Shown: positions 1 to 12,694, counted from the stretch's first letter. The stretch is DNA of 64,000 bases from Vigna angularis (GCF_016808095.1 NC_068976.1:9209001-9273000), one strand, 5' to 3'. Program-made: numbers and translations. Notes: generated by a model not told the origin, from the letters alone.

Positions 1-1008
1 GAGCGCCAGTTTTGACCCGTACCATGCTAGGCGCCCCACTTAGAGCGCTGAGCGCTAGTTTCGTGGGCTTGGACCTGTTTTCTATTATTTTTATGTTCTA
101 TTTAAGGACTTAGACGTCCTAGGGATTGTATCTTTTGATGGATTGAGCATAGAAACACAATTTTCACCCCTTGGGGGTAGATTTTGGGGATGTGGCAGCT
201 CTCCTCTTCCTTGAGGGTAGATTTGGGGATGTGACTACTTTCCTCTTCTCTTTCTAGGGTTTTTCTATCTCTTTCATTCTTTTATTGTTCATCTAGTTTC
301 TCCATGATGATGGGGAACTAAACCTTATTTGTTGTTGGGGAAAGATGTAACCTCTTGAACTCTCATGTATTTTGAATTTATTCTTAATTATATATGCTTC
401 TTTCATTAATTGTTAGAGCAATTCTTCTTTGCGTGATGCTTGCTCTGTTTAACTCATTCAGTAGCATGATGTATGATTTGCATGATTACCGGAAGGTATC
501 TTACAATTCATGATCCGGAGAATTATTCCCAAAAGTAGTATTGCTCAGGAATGGGGGTATGAGTTCTGGTTGTCTTAAGCTTCTGTTCTTCAGAATTAAT
601 TATTAGGAATGCTAGGAATTGTATGAACTAATAGTTAAGGATGGGCTTTCTTCGCCGACGAATCGGGTTTTAAGTATTTTAGAGAGTGACATTGACATTA
701 ATGAAGAAGTAGAATTCGTATATACATGAGAGTAAACTTGGTGAAATCTAAACCCCAACAACACATTCATCTCATATTTTCAACTTCATCCATCCATTCT
801 AGTGTTTAACCCCAATTGATCAAATTGCATTCATGTTATTTTTATTGCATTTGCATTCAAAACCCCAAAAAATTGTTCTTCTTAAGTTTTAATTAGTTGA
901 GTAATCACATAATTGTTTAGTGTCGTGAGTTCTTTGGGATACAATACTTGGTCTTACCATTTTATATTACTTGATACGACTCGGTACACTTGCCGGAGTC
1001 TTAACAAT
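1..1008 (+). mobile_element. Ty3/gypsy-type LTR remnant, 5' truncated by the window
   Basis: This stretch has no ORF and resembles the 3' part of a long plant gypsy LTR. It opens with a GC-richer block carrying GAGCGCCAG and GAGCGCTGAGCGC motifs. It ends with a CTCGGTACACTTGCCGGAGT-type tail followed by TTAACA near 1008, which I associate with Athila/Tat-like LTR ends. No tRNA primer-binding site follows; the sequence changes at once to an unrelated LTR fragment, so this is a truncated relic. The family assignment comes from memory of similar legume LTRs. Confidence 0.45.
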
Positions 1009-1302
1009 ATGACGTTGTAAGCTTTGCGCACTTTGGCTATGCTCTATTTTATCCTCTTGAATTTCTTCGTCGAGATCTTCTATTTATAGGCTTTATGAAT
1101 ATTTCCGTTAGACAACGTTTGTAGTTCGTAGCCTTGATGCTTGTGTTTTCTCTTTCTTCTTTTCACAGCAGCCGTTGTTTAAGTCAACTTTGTCAAAGCA
1201 GACATGCTTTTTTAGTCCTTTGCTTGAAGTAAGTTATACGATCTTTTTAGACTTTGCTTCAAGAGAGGAAAATTCCATGATTATCTCTTTTGTCTCTCCA
1301 AA
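1009..1302 (-). mobile_element. LTR fragment, same family as the copy at 32.9-34.2 kb
   Basis: Read on the minus strand, this segment runs parallel to about 33160-33450. Both contain a GAGACAAA-GAGAT block, CTTGAAGCAAAGTCTAAAAA, a CTTCAAGCAAAGGA block, GCATGT-TGCTC, the CCTATAAATAGAAGAT block and CTTACAACG, in that order. The shared CCTATAAATAGAAG looks like the LTR's TATA box region. It is a fragment, not a whole LTR, and lies directly between the gypsy-type LTR and the CACTA relic. Confidence 0.6.
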
Positions 1303-1329
1303 ATATTCATATATCATTCCACTGGGTAC

Positions 1330-2000
1330 ATCCATCATACATAAACTAGTTGACATAATCTAATTTCTCTTATAAGATAAATAATCAAATGCTCCATCAT
1401 GTCAAAATCGATGGATGAAAAAACATTTCTAGTTGACAAAGATAATAACAATCTTTTCTTGAAGTTCATACAACTTTGAGGGTCAATAACTTTGCTACAT
1501 ATTATGTATTTGAAAAAATGAACACAATTAGGTTATAGTAAGCCGCACATTTTTTGTCAAGACTTCACTTATGCCCACAAGCAATAATTGTTACATTAGA
1601 GCATGACAAACATGAGACTTTAAGCCAATTAGTTTAAGTTTTTTCATAGATTCAATACATCATAAGAGTATCCTTATGGTACCTTGACTCCTTTAAGACA
1701 TCGACAAAAAATGTTCTCTCCTTTTTGAACAAAGTGTAACTTGTTGCGTGCAAATATGTTTGTTTACCAACTTCTTTCGGTGCTAATTCCTCTTTATGTT
1801 CATCTCAATCATATCTAAACTAGCATTGATGTCATCTTTGTCTTTCCTGTTATATTTAGAAGTGCTCTAATTAAGTTATCACATACATTCTTTTCAACAT
1901 GCATTGCATCTATACATTGTCACACATTTAACTTGCACCAATATAGGAGATAACAAAATATTGACCTTTTCTTTCATATGTTAGTTGATATTGCCTTTCC
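1330..2000 (-). pseudogene. CACTA (En/Spm) TNP2-type transposase relic
   Basis: Minus-strand translation from about 1905 downward gives MHVEKNVCDN, then LLNITGKTK, then a separate frame with SLDMIEMNIK, then EELAPKEVGKQTYLHATSY and TLFKKERTFF. This order matches the conserved TNP2 transposase block of plant CACTA elements (MHV-KNVCD, GKTKD, ELAP, GK-TYLP, YTL-KKE). Several frameshifts and stops separate the pieces, so the gene is dead. No CACTA termini were found nearby. It could be the partner of another CACTA relic in this window, but distance argues against it. Confidence 0.75.
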
Positions 2001-2739
2001 TTTTGTGTCACACATCTCTTATATTTCACAAAAAATTCTACAGCATTTCACATTGGTCTTGAGGTGAGACAAAATGAAAGTGGTCACACGAGATCTCCAC
2101 AAGCAAATATGCACCCGAAGATCAATATAAATGAATGAACCAAAATTAAATGAAATATAAATTATGTTAGTTACTAATCAATTAATAAAAAGTTATTACT
2201 CTTATCAAACTGTCTCAGCAAACAATTTAAGATTCAATACATATATTGTCAGTACAACAACTTCCACTAAATTTAAATAAATTTTAGGTTGTTTAAGATT
2301 GAAAGAGTATAAGATAGATCAATATAATAAATCTCAAATGAGAAACTAAGAATTATTCAATGGATATCTCCACCAAAATTGTAACATAACAAATAAAAAT
2401 TAACTTTCCCATAGTATGACAATATTTGGTTGAGGTCGAACACATCCACACTCAATGCTAACATGTTTCAATACTTTCAATTTTTCATAACACTCCAAAT
2501 AACCAAACAAAATATAACTTACAATATATTCCAAATTAACTAACTATTGTTATTTCGCACATGCTCCACTTTTAACTACGATTCCATAGTTAACTGTCAT
2601 TAAAAAGTTCATTGAAATTGTAAATTTGCTACCACGTTTTCTTTTCTACATTGACTTGTTAAATGTCATTTATTAATGACATGGAAAATTCTTTTTGTAT
2701 TAGTGATATAAGGAGTGTGCATAAAATATATTCTCTCTG

Positions 2740-2742
<3 letters not shown>
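2001..2742. other. AT-rich intergenic sequence
   Basis: No ORF longer than noise and no recognisable repeat end. It may be further decayed sequence of the CACTA element, but I cannot support that. Confidence 0.5.

Positions 2743-2803
<61 letters not shown>
2743..2803. repeat. (AT)n microsatellite
   Basis: Uninterrupted alternating A/T for about 60 bases, one of ten such tracts in the window. Confidence 0.97.
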
Positions 2804-2807
<4 letters not shown>

Positions 2808-4137
2808 GTTCATAGACTATATTCTCTATAATAATAGTTCTTTTATAATATTTTTGAACAACTTCTATTTTAAGTACGAGAGTGATATTATGTACTAAAA
2901 AAAACCAAAAGTAACATGGTGTTAAAAGAAATAAGTGTGCTTTATTCCAAGGGGAGATAAAGAAATAATGATAAGTGTATTTGTATAGTTGAGTGAGTCA
3001 AAAGTTGTAGTATAATACTTGTCAATATGTTTTATTAGTGGAACCATTACGGTTTGTAAATGTATACTTGACATAACATCTTTAAACACAAACATATATA
3101 ATAGATGTGGGTGGTGCGTTGGGTACTACATTGTTATAATGAGAACAAATTATATAAATTTACGTAATCCAATCATGTTATACAATTTGTGAATAAGACT
3201 TGCAATTTCTTAATACTCTAAAATGTCTTGTATACCTAAAACTTCAACTTTTACACTACAGAACAAACTCATTTCCAAAATGTTTAACCTTTATGGATGA
3301 CACATTATAAATCAAAACATATACACTTGTCAAATATACTTAACATCCAATATGAACAAAAAATTAGGAAAAAATTTTAATTTTAAAATTGATTTAGTCT
3401 ATTCTAATACAATACAGAAAAAATTAAAATTTTCTTTTACAAATAAAAAAGTATTAAATTATTTTTAACTTTTTCTCAATAAATATTTATTTTTGTATCT
3501 GATTAACATACATTATCTAAATATTAAAAATATATTAAAGTCAGCGTTAGTTTAAAGGACGTTAACTAAAATAAATAGTTAAAATAGATAAATTAACATT
3601 AGTTGACAGACAATAGCTAAAATAAGTATTAAAAATAAATAAAGTTAATATTGATTTAACAATACCAATCTTATTTATTTTTAATATTTATATTTATTTA
3701 AATTAACGAGTTAATATATAATAATTAAAATAAATATAAAAATAAATAAAAATGTTAACTAAAATAAATAAAATTAATATTAACTTAATAGATGTTAATG
3801 TTATTTACTTTTAATATTTATATTTATTTGATTTTGATATTTATATTTATTTGATTTTGATATTTATATATATTGAAGTTAAAAATTAAATATACATTAA
3901 CTTATTTATATTTATATTTATTTGGTTAACATTCGTTAAGTTACATCAACACAAATATTTATTTATTAAAAATATTAAAATCAATTTTGTATCTTTTAAA
4001 TTCTTTTTAAAATTGATAATTTTTTTCTTCGTGTCAAAATCATAAAATTCACTAATACCAATACTAATGTTTAACAGTTAAATTTATATTATTTTTTACA
4101 AAATCGTTTTTCTAATACATTATAGATTTAAACTCCC

Positions 4138-4144
<7 letters not shown>
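2804..4144. other. AT-rich intergenic sequence with degenerate short repeats
   Basis: Very AT-rich. Between about 3540 and 3960 there are repeated TTAACTAAAATAAATA-like and TTTTAATATTTATATTTATTT-like phrases in both orientations, suggesting a decayed inverted-repeat or satellite-like patch. No coding signal. Confidence 0.45.

Positions 4145-4227
<83 letters not shown>
4145..4227. repeat. (AT)n microsatellite
   Basis: Uninterrupted TA dinucleotide tract of about 80 bases. Confidence 0.97.
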
Positions 4228-4229
<2 letters not shown>

Positions 4230-7200
4230 CAAGTTCTTTTTTCATCTGATACATTTTAGTAAAATATATCGGGTTTTAATAGAAAAAAATACTCTCATAT
4301 ATTATGGATTATAAGTTTTCAAGTCAAAGATATTTAAATAATTTATATTCTCAAAATTAAAAAGAAAAAAAATCAGAAACTCTCAAACTCTTACTCATTT
4401 CTCTCTCATCCCTCATTATTCTCAATCTTTTCTCTTTTATCTCTCTCATCCCAACATTTTCTGTGTCATTTCTACGTTAGTTCCAACTGAAAAAATCAAA
4501 ACACATACTTAACCTTAATCCACATTCCTTAATTATCCAATTTGTTTCTCTTTTATCTTTATCATCTCTCACATTCACCTATAGGAACCTGGGACACTAC
4601 ATTTTGTTACGCTTGCTATGTTTGTTCATTTGTTTTTCACTTTAATAACCAAATAATTGATGTTAATGTTGATCTTTTATTAGAGAATTGTATTATATTT
4701 TTTTCTTCTAATTATTATTAAATTTTAATCACAGTGAATAAAATAAGATAAAGAAAAAGAAGGTGAGGATTGTTAACAAGTAAAATTTTAATTCAGCAGT
4801 TACAGACAAAGTTTAACACGTAGTTTGTTTGATTTAAAGTGACTAAGATAAACTTTTACTTCTAATTAGAAAACTCTGACGTAAGATAGCTACTGGCGAA
4901 GAATATATTCTTTATTGAGCTGGTACCTGAGCTGTGCATGATAAAAGTTGAAGTGTCATTGAAATAAAAAGAAAGTGGTGCTGTAAATTTGACACAGTTG
5001 AATGATGCAATTGGGAAGAATTTTGTATGGACAGAAGTTGAAGGTGCAACATTGGCAGTTCTAAGTCACTAAATAATATTCTTCTTGCGAATTACAGCAT
5101 CACAACACAAAGCATCAGAAACCCTTTGCTATTGTCTCGGTTGGAGATATTTAATTTTTCTGTCTCTTGAGGCCATTACCCCATCAGAGGGTACATTCAG
5201 AAGACCACTAGACAAAACCACCCTTATCTATCTTTTTTTCTATAATTTCTTTTTATTTTTCCAAAAAGGCAACTTCAGTTTTGCATGTAAATTTTCAACT
5301 ATTCTAAATGTAATTATAACCAGGTTTAATAGGTTTCCTATTCTTTGTTATATACTATTATGATTTTTTTTTTAATTTTATCCCAATACTTTAGTTTTCT
5401 TTTAATTTTATTCTTTAAAACAAGGTAATTCTTTTGTCAAATTAACAGTGTGATAATGATAACACACTTGATGTAAATTGTAAATAAGAATGTTTTTTTT
5501 TTTCTTGAACTGTTTTTAAAAATAATGTTTCATCTCTAAATTACATTTATATATTTGTTTCCATTATTTTATGAAAGTAATGTTCCTAACAAATGTCATG
5601 TGAAGATTATAATATAGTTTATTGTAAAACTTTATTTACCATAAACACTTTATGTATAGTTTGATGAGAGAAAGATTTTATATCATTTTCATAAAATACA
5701 TGGACAAAATACGTCTATAGTTTAGCTTAAAAACAAAATATTTAAAATATATATGTCATTGATTAAAATTGACTTGTTAATAGATATTATGAATATGATG
5801 ATATGTATCAAGATTATTATGATAAATTTATCTAAACTAATCATATTGGATTGTTTTTAGAAGAAAACCAAAAATTATGAATAATTAAAATAATGAGACA
5901 AAATTAGAAAAATAATTAATGACTTAAAAAAATGAATTATAAAACCTTATGATCATTCAAATTTTAACTACTCTCCTGTTTAAATTATTTTAAATACATG
6001 AAGTTGGTGGGTATATCAACTCTCAACCTAATAAATATTTTAAATATGATAATTGTAAAACATTATAATACTTTTATATAAGTTTGGAATTTGTTCTTTT
6101 ATACTTAATATACATATTGAAAGATTAAAACTTGCATACTTTAGTGCTTAATCTGCAAATAAAATTAGATGATTAAAAAGTGAGAACTAAAGTACAATTA
6201 AAACTCTTTTGTTTACATGTTGACATTGAAAACTGGGAAGGTATATGTTCAAGTGTCAAACAAAAATGATATCCATCTTAATTTGTGGTTATTATATTTT
6301 TTTCTTTCATAATCCTTAGGCATCACCATCGTCATCGAAGATAAACCCACTTTTTTTAGCAGTGAACTCGAATAGTGTTCAGCTGAACTGGTTAACTTAG
6401 CATCATTAAAATCCCTTCTGTCAGATAAGTTTTATATTCCATATACCACAAATTGTTCGTAAGGTTCAAAGAATTCTTGGTGATGCGTGAATGAGAATAA
6501 TAAAATCTAAATCATTGAATGGTAAAATCTGATTTTATTTCCTTTTCTTGGATGTTCTCGTTACAGCAAAAGTGTGACAATAATGATAGTCTTCAATGTA
6601 GTTTTAGTCCTATAATTATTTTAATGGGATACCTTTTTTTATTTATTTTGTTTTATAATTGTATGATTTAAGTATTAGGTGTTATAACGATTTAATTCCA
6701 ATATTAGTTTTTTGTTAAATAATTAACTTATAGATATGACAAATGACAAGGAATTCTAACGTGTAAATAAGATATTTGTAAACGAGCTGTATGGTTAATG
6801 TGTGAGTATGATTTAACTTCATTTATATTATGGGTATCGCAGTTATTAGAGAAAGTGTGTGGTTAAGGTTATGTTTAATAAGACACTTTATTTTTTTAAC
6901 TCTTTATTTGTTAAAGAAAACCTACTTTAGCATTTAAATTGTGTTTTTCACTAATCTATATTGTATTTTAATTATGATGTAGTATTTTTTGTTGTTGGCC
7001 AATTTTCTCGGAAGAAATGAAAGAGTTCTAAGTAATTTTAGATTGGTTTTGAATGATTAAAAGTAAAGGAGGATTTGGCTAAGGTTCTTAAGAGATAGGA
7101 TAAAAAAGAAGAAAAGACGAGTAACAGAAATTCTTAAGAAGATAATACTTTATCTTTGGTCAAATTAGCTTTACTTTGGAAAATTTTGAGATGAACTTCG

Positions 7201-7445
7201 ATGCACTTGAATCCACCACACATTTCAAGAGATAAATAAGGGAGAAGGGATCGTAATTTGAGTTTTTCTCAAGATAATACAAAAAAAATGTGTATTTGTC
7301 AATGAAAATTTACTAACATAATCACATTCGTTAGTAAAATTTAAATTAGCTACAAGTATGACTGACAAATATTTTATTAAAAAAAATATCTATTGATAAA
7401 TTAAGTCTAATTTAAATTTAATATCATTTTGTAATTTTTTGTTCA
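4228..7445. other. Intergenic sequence without a supportable gene
   Basis: AT-rich, with only short chance ORFs. Around 4980-5060 a short open stretch looks exon-like (it reads NDAIGKNFVWTEVEGATL), but I recognise no family, and it has no convincing splice partners. The rest shows nothing I can name. Confidence 0.4.
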
Positions 7446-8555
7446 CTAGTATAAAATAGGCTTTTTAAGTATGTTATTTTGGGTTTTTTAAGTCTGTTTT
7501 ACTACAGACTTAGATTAAGCAGACTTAAAATTTAAGTCTGTTATTTACAGACAGACTTAAAATTTAAGTATGTTGTTATCCAACATATTTAAAATTTACA
7601 TCCAAAATTGTAAATCCAATCATATATTCTATTGGTACCTCAATTAATCAACAGAAATTTCATCTTTCTTATATAAGTTCCTATACACAATAAAGATGAA
7701 ATTGGAACATAATACATTCTTTTTCACAATCAAAGAAATACACCAAGAATCCATTAATCCAATCACATTCTTTACATAACATACTACAAATCAGAAACAG
7801 GGAAAAAAAAATTGGAGTGATTAGTAATCAATCCCAAAAAAACCCTAAAATTTCTTAATCCTAAAAATCACTATAACATAAAGATTAAAATCTAAAACCC
7901 GAAAAACAAAACAAACATCATAATTCTTAATCCTTACAAACCAAGACCATTTTTTTTCATTTGTACAACGACGATAACACAACACGATGCATCCGCGATA
8001 GCGACAAGGCAAGTGGCGACAAAGGTCATGCGAGAGGCGGCGGAGGCAACGAGAACGATGATAGCGACAACAATGCAGGAAGGGAGACAAGATCTATGAG
8101 GCGGCAGCTATGACATGTGTGTCCTAGGATGCACAGACATAGAGATCTGACATGAAGATGAAGGTGCTGGGCAAAGCAGGTGTGGAGGAGGAGCGAGAGG
8201 GGAGAAAGCGGAGAAAGAGAAAGTGGTGGAAGAAGTGTTATGTGCTCTATGATGAAAAATTGCATTAAACATGGATTTAGGTTTAACTCATAAAGCTATA
8301 GTCTTGTTTTATTTGAAAAGACTTAAAAAATTAATTTAAGTCTGGCAAAAAACTTAACGGATACAAAAATTAAGTCTATTTGTATTTTAACATATTTAAA
8401 ATCAAAATTTAAGTTTGTTACCAAATTAACAGACTTAAAATATTGATTTTTATTTACAAAAGTGTCACCGCATATTTGTTAAGTATGTTATTGTGAAAAC
8501 AAACATAAATTGGGAGACTTAATATGGTTATAAAGCCTTAATCGTTTAAACTCTC
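7446..8555 (+). mobile_element. Probable non-autonomous CACTA-like element
   Basis: It starts with CACTAGTATAAAATAGGC at 7446. Subterminal arrays of an AAGTCTGTT/CAGACTTAAAATTTAAG motif occur in both orientations at about 7475-7590 and again at 8320-8520. A GC-rich, non-AT core at about 7965-8240 lies between them; short minus-strand ORFs there show no known domain. Subterminal repeats in both orientations are typical of CACTA elements. The right end is unclear: I find no mirror copy of the CACTAGT terminus, so it may be truncated. Confidence 0.45.
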
Positions 8556-8661
8556 TTACTTTCATATTTTCTGGATGAATGAAATATAATACTTTTGTTC
8601 ATATCCTATTCTAATTGCTTAAAGGAATGATTGATTGATTTATTGAATGAATCTGGTTGGA

Positions 8662-8870
8662 TGAATCTGATGTATGAATGCAATTTGTTTTATCATTGTC
8701 ATATACTTCATTGCATATTCATACTTATTTGATATTTCAAGTTGCATCATAACTATTGTGTAATACTAGACTAACACTCAACAATGTTCAGAAAATTGTG
8801 GTTTGCAAGTATATTACAGAACTTGACAGGTTGAAATTATCATAACACTTGTTTGTAATTGATTGACAGT
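8662..8870 (+). repeat. Direct duplication, copy 1
   Basis: About 200 bases beginning GAATCTGATGTATGAATGCA are repeated with scattered substitutions at about 9063-9261. The two copies are about 400 bases apart in direct orientation. No coding signal. Confidence 0.85.
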
Positions 8871-9062
8871 TGTTCAGCAGAGTTAATCGGTTAACTTCTC
8901 AACGAAATCGATTAAAAGTCGAGCACATGGTTTTATACTCATTTCTACTAATTCATGTCTACTAACATGTTATAACTGTTCTTCATTCATATTAGTGGAT
9001 TCAAATTGTTGCATACTATTCAAACCTGATTTGAAAATAATTACATAAGCATAATTTTGAAG

Positions 9063-9261
9063 ATGAATCTGATGTATGAATGCAATTTGTTTTATTATTG
9101 TCATATACTTCATTGCATATTCATATTTATTTGATATTTCAAGTTGCATCACAACTACTGTGTATTACTGGACTAACACTGAACAATGTTCATAAAGTTT
9201 TACAGGTATATTATAAAACTTGACAGGTTGAAATGATCATAACACTTGTATGTAATTGAAA
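9063..9261 (+). repeat. Direct duplication, copy 2
   Basis: Second copy of the 8662-8870 segment. It shares the TTTGATATTTCAAGTTGCAT and ACTTGACAGGTTGAAAT phrases, with point differences and small gaps throughout. Confidence 0.85.
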
Positions 9262-10472
9262 GCTTACTTAAGGCTTTCTTTCTCTAAATAGTAAATTGTG
9301 AGAAAGATGTAAGAGATGTTTGCAAAAGAAGAAAATTTATAGGCGAAACTTTACATAAAAAGAAGAAAGATAATTTGTAAAAGAAATAGGTGTTTAATCC
9401 TAGTAATTACATTTGGGAGAAAAAACAATCTACTCAAACTTATCATTTGCATTAAATTCACCATGTAACATGGTAAAAGAATCTTCTTACTTTGTTCTTA
9501 TCATGATTGCACCAAATTTGTTTAAGAATTGGACTTGGTGCACATACTTCTATTGATTTTAATTGGGACCAAAGAATGAGCTTAGGTTCATGGATTTGTA
9601 ATACACAATTTTGCTAAATGCCCTAATAAACTCAAAATTATGTATTTCAATAAAAAATATTTTAAATTATTTTTAATACATTCTAACATCTATTTATATG
9701 GATTATTGATGATTTTTTTTTAATTTTAGAAAAATTTCTATAAATCTTATTAGAAATGGATTTTGCAACAAAATTAATAACAAAATCCAAAAATATTAAA
9801 ATATTTATTTTTAAATTCATACTAGAAATCAAATAAGAATAAAGGATCACAATACATTTAACAATTATATTTTGAACGAATAATTTTCAGTGAAATTTTG
9901 GATATTTTCAAAAATTTTAAGGGACCAAATTGCAATTAAAAATTGGCAAGGGACTAAAATAAAGTTATTAAAAATATTTAAAAACTATGTTGTTAATACT
10001 GAAAAATAATTAAAGACCAATTACAAGTTATTAGAAAATATATAGAGGTTAATTTGTAATTTTAAGAAATTTTGCAAATTATATGCAATTATGATTCTTT
10101 TTTGCAGTTAGTAGAAAAATGTTTTTTTGGATGTGAATTGTCGGATAGGATTTTAAATAACCTGAACCAGTGAACAATGTTAAATATTACATGAAGTAAT
10201 AGTATTAATGATGAAAACAATCTTTTAAATTAATAATCTTAAATAGTTACTGTCTTTTTTTTGTCACTCAATTTCTATTTGTATTTTATTTTTATGTATT
10301 TCTTTTCAACAAACTATTTTAATTTACATTTATTCGCCTTTTTTCTTCCAAATAAATTCCGACAATGGAAGCCTGATGGGTCTCTTGAGTGCTAAAACAT
10401 AGCTTAGCCATCGTGTAAGAGAGCAATCTTAAATGTTAAGTATCACTCTCTATTCGTAGTAAATAGCCAAAC
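9262..10472. other. Intergenic sequence upstream of the SWEET relic
   Basis: AT-rich, no ORF and no repeat ends seen. The last few hundred bases could hold the former promoter of the SWEET fragment, but I see no convincing elements. Confidence 0.4.
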
Positions 10473-10954
10473 ATGGGAGAGTCTTGGCATGGTTGATGCT
10501 GTTATTGGTATTTCTTTGTTCATTCATTCCTTATCTTATTACCATTATTAACCCTTACAAAGTCTTCAATAGAAAGGTGACCACTTTGGATTTCTTGCAG
10601 GGAATGTCGCGTCAGTGTCTCTCTATGCAGCACCAACGTATGTTACATTCCACCACTCCTACTTGCTTTCACCATCCCCTTTTCGTGATCATGAAGCATT
10701 GTCTTTTTTCCTCACTTGTGCAGGGTTACCTTCGAAAGGGTCCTAAAGAAGAAAACCCCAGAAGATTTTTCATGCATTCCTTCTTACATCATACCACTCT
10801 TCAACTCTCTCCTTTTCACTTGCTAGGGCTTGCCAGTCGTAAGCAACAACTGGGAAAATTTTCCTTTGGTCACAGTTAATGGAGTTGGGATTCTCTTTTA
10901 ATTATCTTATGTTCTAATTTATCTGTGGTTTTCTTCACCCAAAGGAAGAGAAAG
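10473..10954 (+). pseudogene. SWEET sugar transporter pseudogene (exons 1-3 only)
   Basis: SWEETs are seven-helix membrane uniporters for sucrose or hexoses, built from two MtN3 repeats. Three exons of the first repeat are visible. Exon 1 is 10473-10507. Exon 2 is 10601-10637; 37 bases is the usual size of this small SWEET exon. Exon 3 is 10724 to about 10954. Spliced, they read VIGNVASVSLYAAPT, VTFERVLKKKTPEDFSCIP, GLPVVSNNWENFPLVTVNG and LSYVLIYLWFSSPKG, matching clade I (SWEET1-3-like) proteins. The gene is broken: exon 1 from ATG 10473 is out of phase (a later ATG at 10489 would restore phase), TAG at 10824-10826 replaces the Tyr of the usual WYGLP, and TAA at 10899-10901 falls at the usual GILLE glutamate. 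No donor follows exon 3 and the second MtN3 repeat is absent. Confidence 0.85.
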
Positions 10955-11585
10955 TTATATACATACATATATATACATACATACATATATATATATATAT
11001 ACACACACGTGCTTCACCACCCTCTTCTTTCTCTCATGAGTTTAAACCTTTCTAAACTTCTTGTTTTATTATTGTACATTAGGTTTCTATTTGATCAAGT
11101 CAAACTAAGCCACCAAATCAAATGCACACTCAGACTAAAACCAAAGGTTGAAAACCTAAGCAACTTCAATGATGGATCCATGCAAGTCTTCATTACAGTA
11201 AGTTTCTGCCAACAACAAAGGGTATGTTAACTTCAGTCATACACTTTTAATTTCACCTCCAAGAAGATAATGGTATTTTGACACTTTTTTTTAATATCTA
11301 TTTGATAGTATCCTTCACTATTTTTCACTTTCAATTTTTCTTTAAAATTACTTATCTTTATTTTTTTTATGAATATTTTACCTTCACGAGATTTGTTCAA
11401 TAGTGTTAAACAAACTTTTTCCTTCAAAATAAGTCGAAAATCTCACATTGTCGAGCTGTCAAGCCTATTTTTTGAGTTGTTGAACTTGTTTTATGTACAG
11501 TCGAGCTTGTCTTGTCGAGTCACCGAGCTCAGGCTACCCAGTTGCTATGTTGTTAAGCTTAGGTTGCGAGCTATTATGCATGTTA
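10955..11585. other. Sequence between the SWEET relic and the CACTA remnant
   Basis: A short TA/TACA-rich tract at 10960-11010 follows the SWEET fragment directly. Beyond it I see no SWEET exon 4-6 sequence and no other recognisable feature. Confidence 0.4.
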
Positions 11586-11990
11586 CACTAGTGTAGTAAG
11601 GAAAAATGATAATGATTATTTTCGTCTATGGGCAGCGGTTCCGCAACTGAGGTATATAGAGACGAGGCAAAAAGGGATAGGCTTTTTGTCTCGGTTCAGA
11701 ACCGAGGCAAAAAGGGGTAAGATTTTGCCTCGGTTCTTAGGTAACCGAAATAGTAAAGTTTTTTATTTTTTTATTTTTTTATTTCGACAGACTTTTCACT
11801 TTGGTTCCTACTGAACGACGACAGTATGTGGATGCAACTACCTCGGTTGGGACGTGAACCGATGCAGTAGAGTGTTTTTTATTTTATTTTATTTTGTCAG
11901 CCTTTTTGCCTCGGTTGTGACCTGAATCGATGCTATATAGTGCTTTCTGTTTCGGTTATGGTCACAACCGAGGCGTATTTCCCTGTTTTT
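11586..11990. mobile_element. CACTA element terminus with subterminal repeats
   Basis: CACTAGTGTAGTAAGG begins at 11586. It is followed within 400 bases by at least six copies of a CCTCGGTT / AACCGAGGC motif in both orientations (for example about 11680-11705, 11725-11740, 11840-11865 and 11950-11970). Repeated short motifs in both orientations near a CACTA end are the transposase-binding subterminal repeats of En/Spm elements. The TTA before 11586 could be the 3-bp target duplication, but the opposite end is not identified. Confidence 0.7.
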
Positions 11991-12694
11991 TTTAAGAACA
12001 TGTTTGTTTCTGCAACATTCCCAACTGTAGAATAGACCTGCATATATTTAACAACCCAAAACAATCCAGAAGTATATATTTTCAATAAAAATTATACTAA
12101 AACATAAATAAATTCAAAGTAATCATATATCAACTTCTTATAAGCATAAGTCAATTCAATGTAATCATAAATGAACTTAGAAACATAAATCAATCTAATG
12201 TACAAAGTTAACCTAATCATAAATATGCTAAGGTAGAACTTACTATATATCCTAATATCTACATACTATTATAGAATTGAATTACATATTTAGCAAGTGC
12301 TTTCCTTATGTGTCTAAGGGACTTCTCTGGAATTGAAATAGTAAAATTAAATCTCTATATCAAACACAATGATTTCAATGAGTGTATATGAACTCTAAAC
12401 TACAGAGAAAATAAAATTAAACCAAAATATTACTATTTCCCATCCACTAGTAACATGTGCATAAATAGTGGTCATCATCCAATACATGATGTAGTAACCA
12501 CACTCATATGACCCGCTTTGTCTATTACACTACAATAGATCATCATAATTATAAAATGTTAAGTAACATCATTGGAATGGTACAAAAAGTAACAAAGTAT
12601 GGACTAAAATATCAAACCTTAAGAGTCAACCATGCAAGCTTTTTAGCTTTAGCAATTGATCTCCCGAACATCATCATATGTGCTGCAAGGGAAC
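11991..12694 (-). mobile_element. CACTA remnant between terminus and Copia insertion
   Basis: Mostly noncoding, AT-rich. By position it should be the 3' flank of the Ulp1-like ORF whose exons lie at 17100-17955 on the minus strand. Its last bases, GGAAC, form one side of the Copia target duplication. Confidence 0.5.

Noticed and set aside
4980..5062. Exon-like stretch reading NDAIGKNFVWTEVEGATL
   Set aside because: Too short, no family recognised, no splice partners; could be chance.
7845..8265. Two minus-strand ORFs in the GC-rich core of the CACTA-like element
   Set aside because: They overlap in different frames, are rich in Arg/Cys or Leu/Ser from skewed composition, and show no domain.
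10484..10879. 131-codon plus-strand ORF over the SWEET region
   Set aside because: It runs through the introns in a frame different from the SWEET exons, so it is a chance reading frame.
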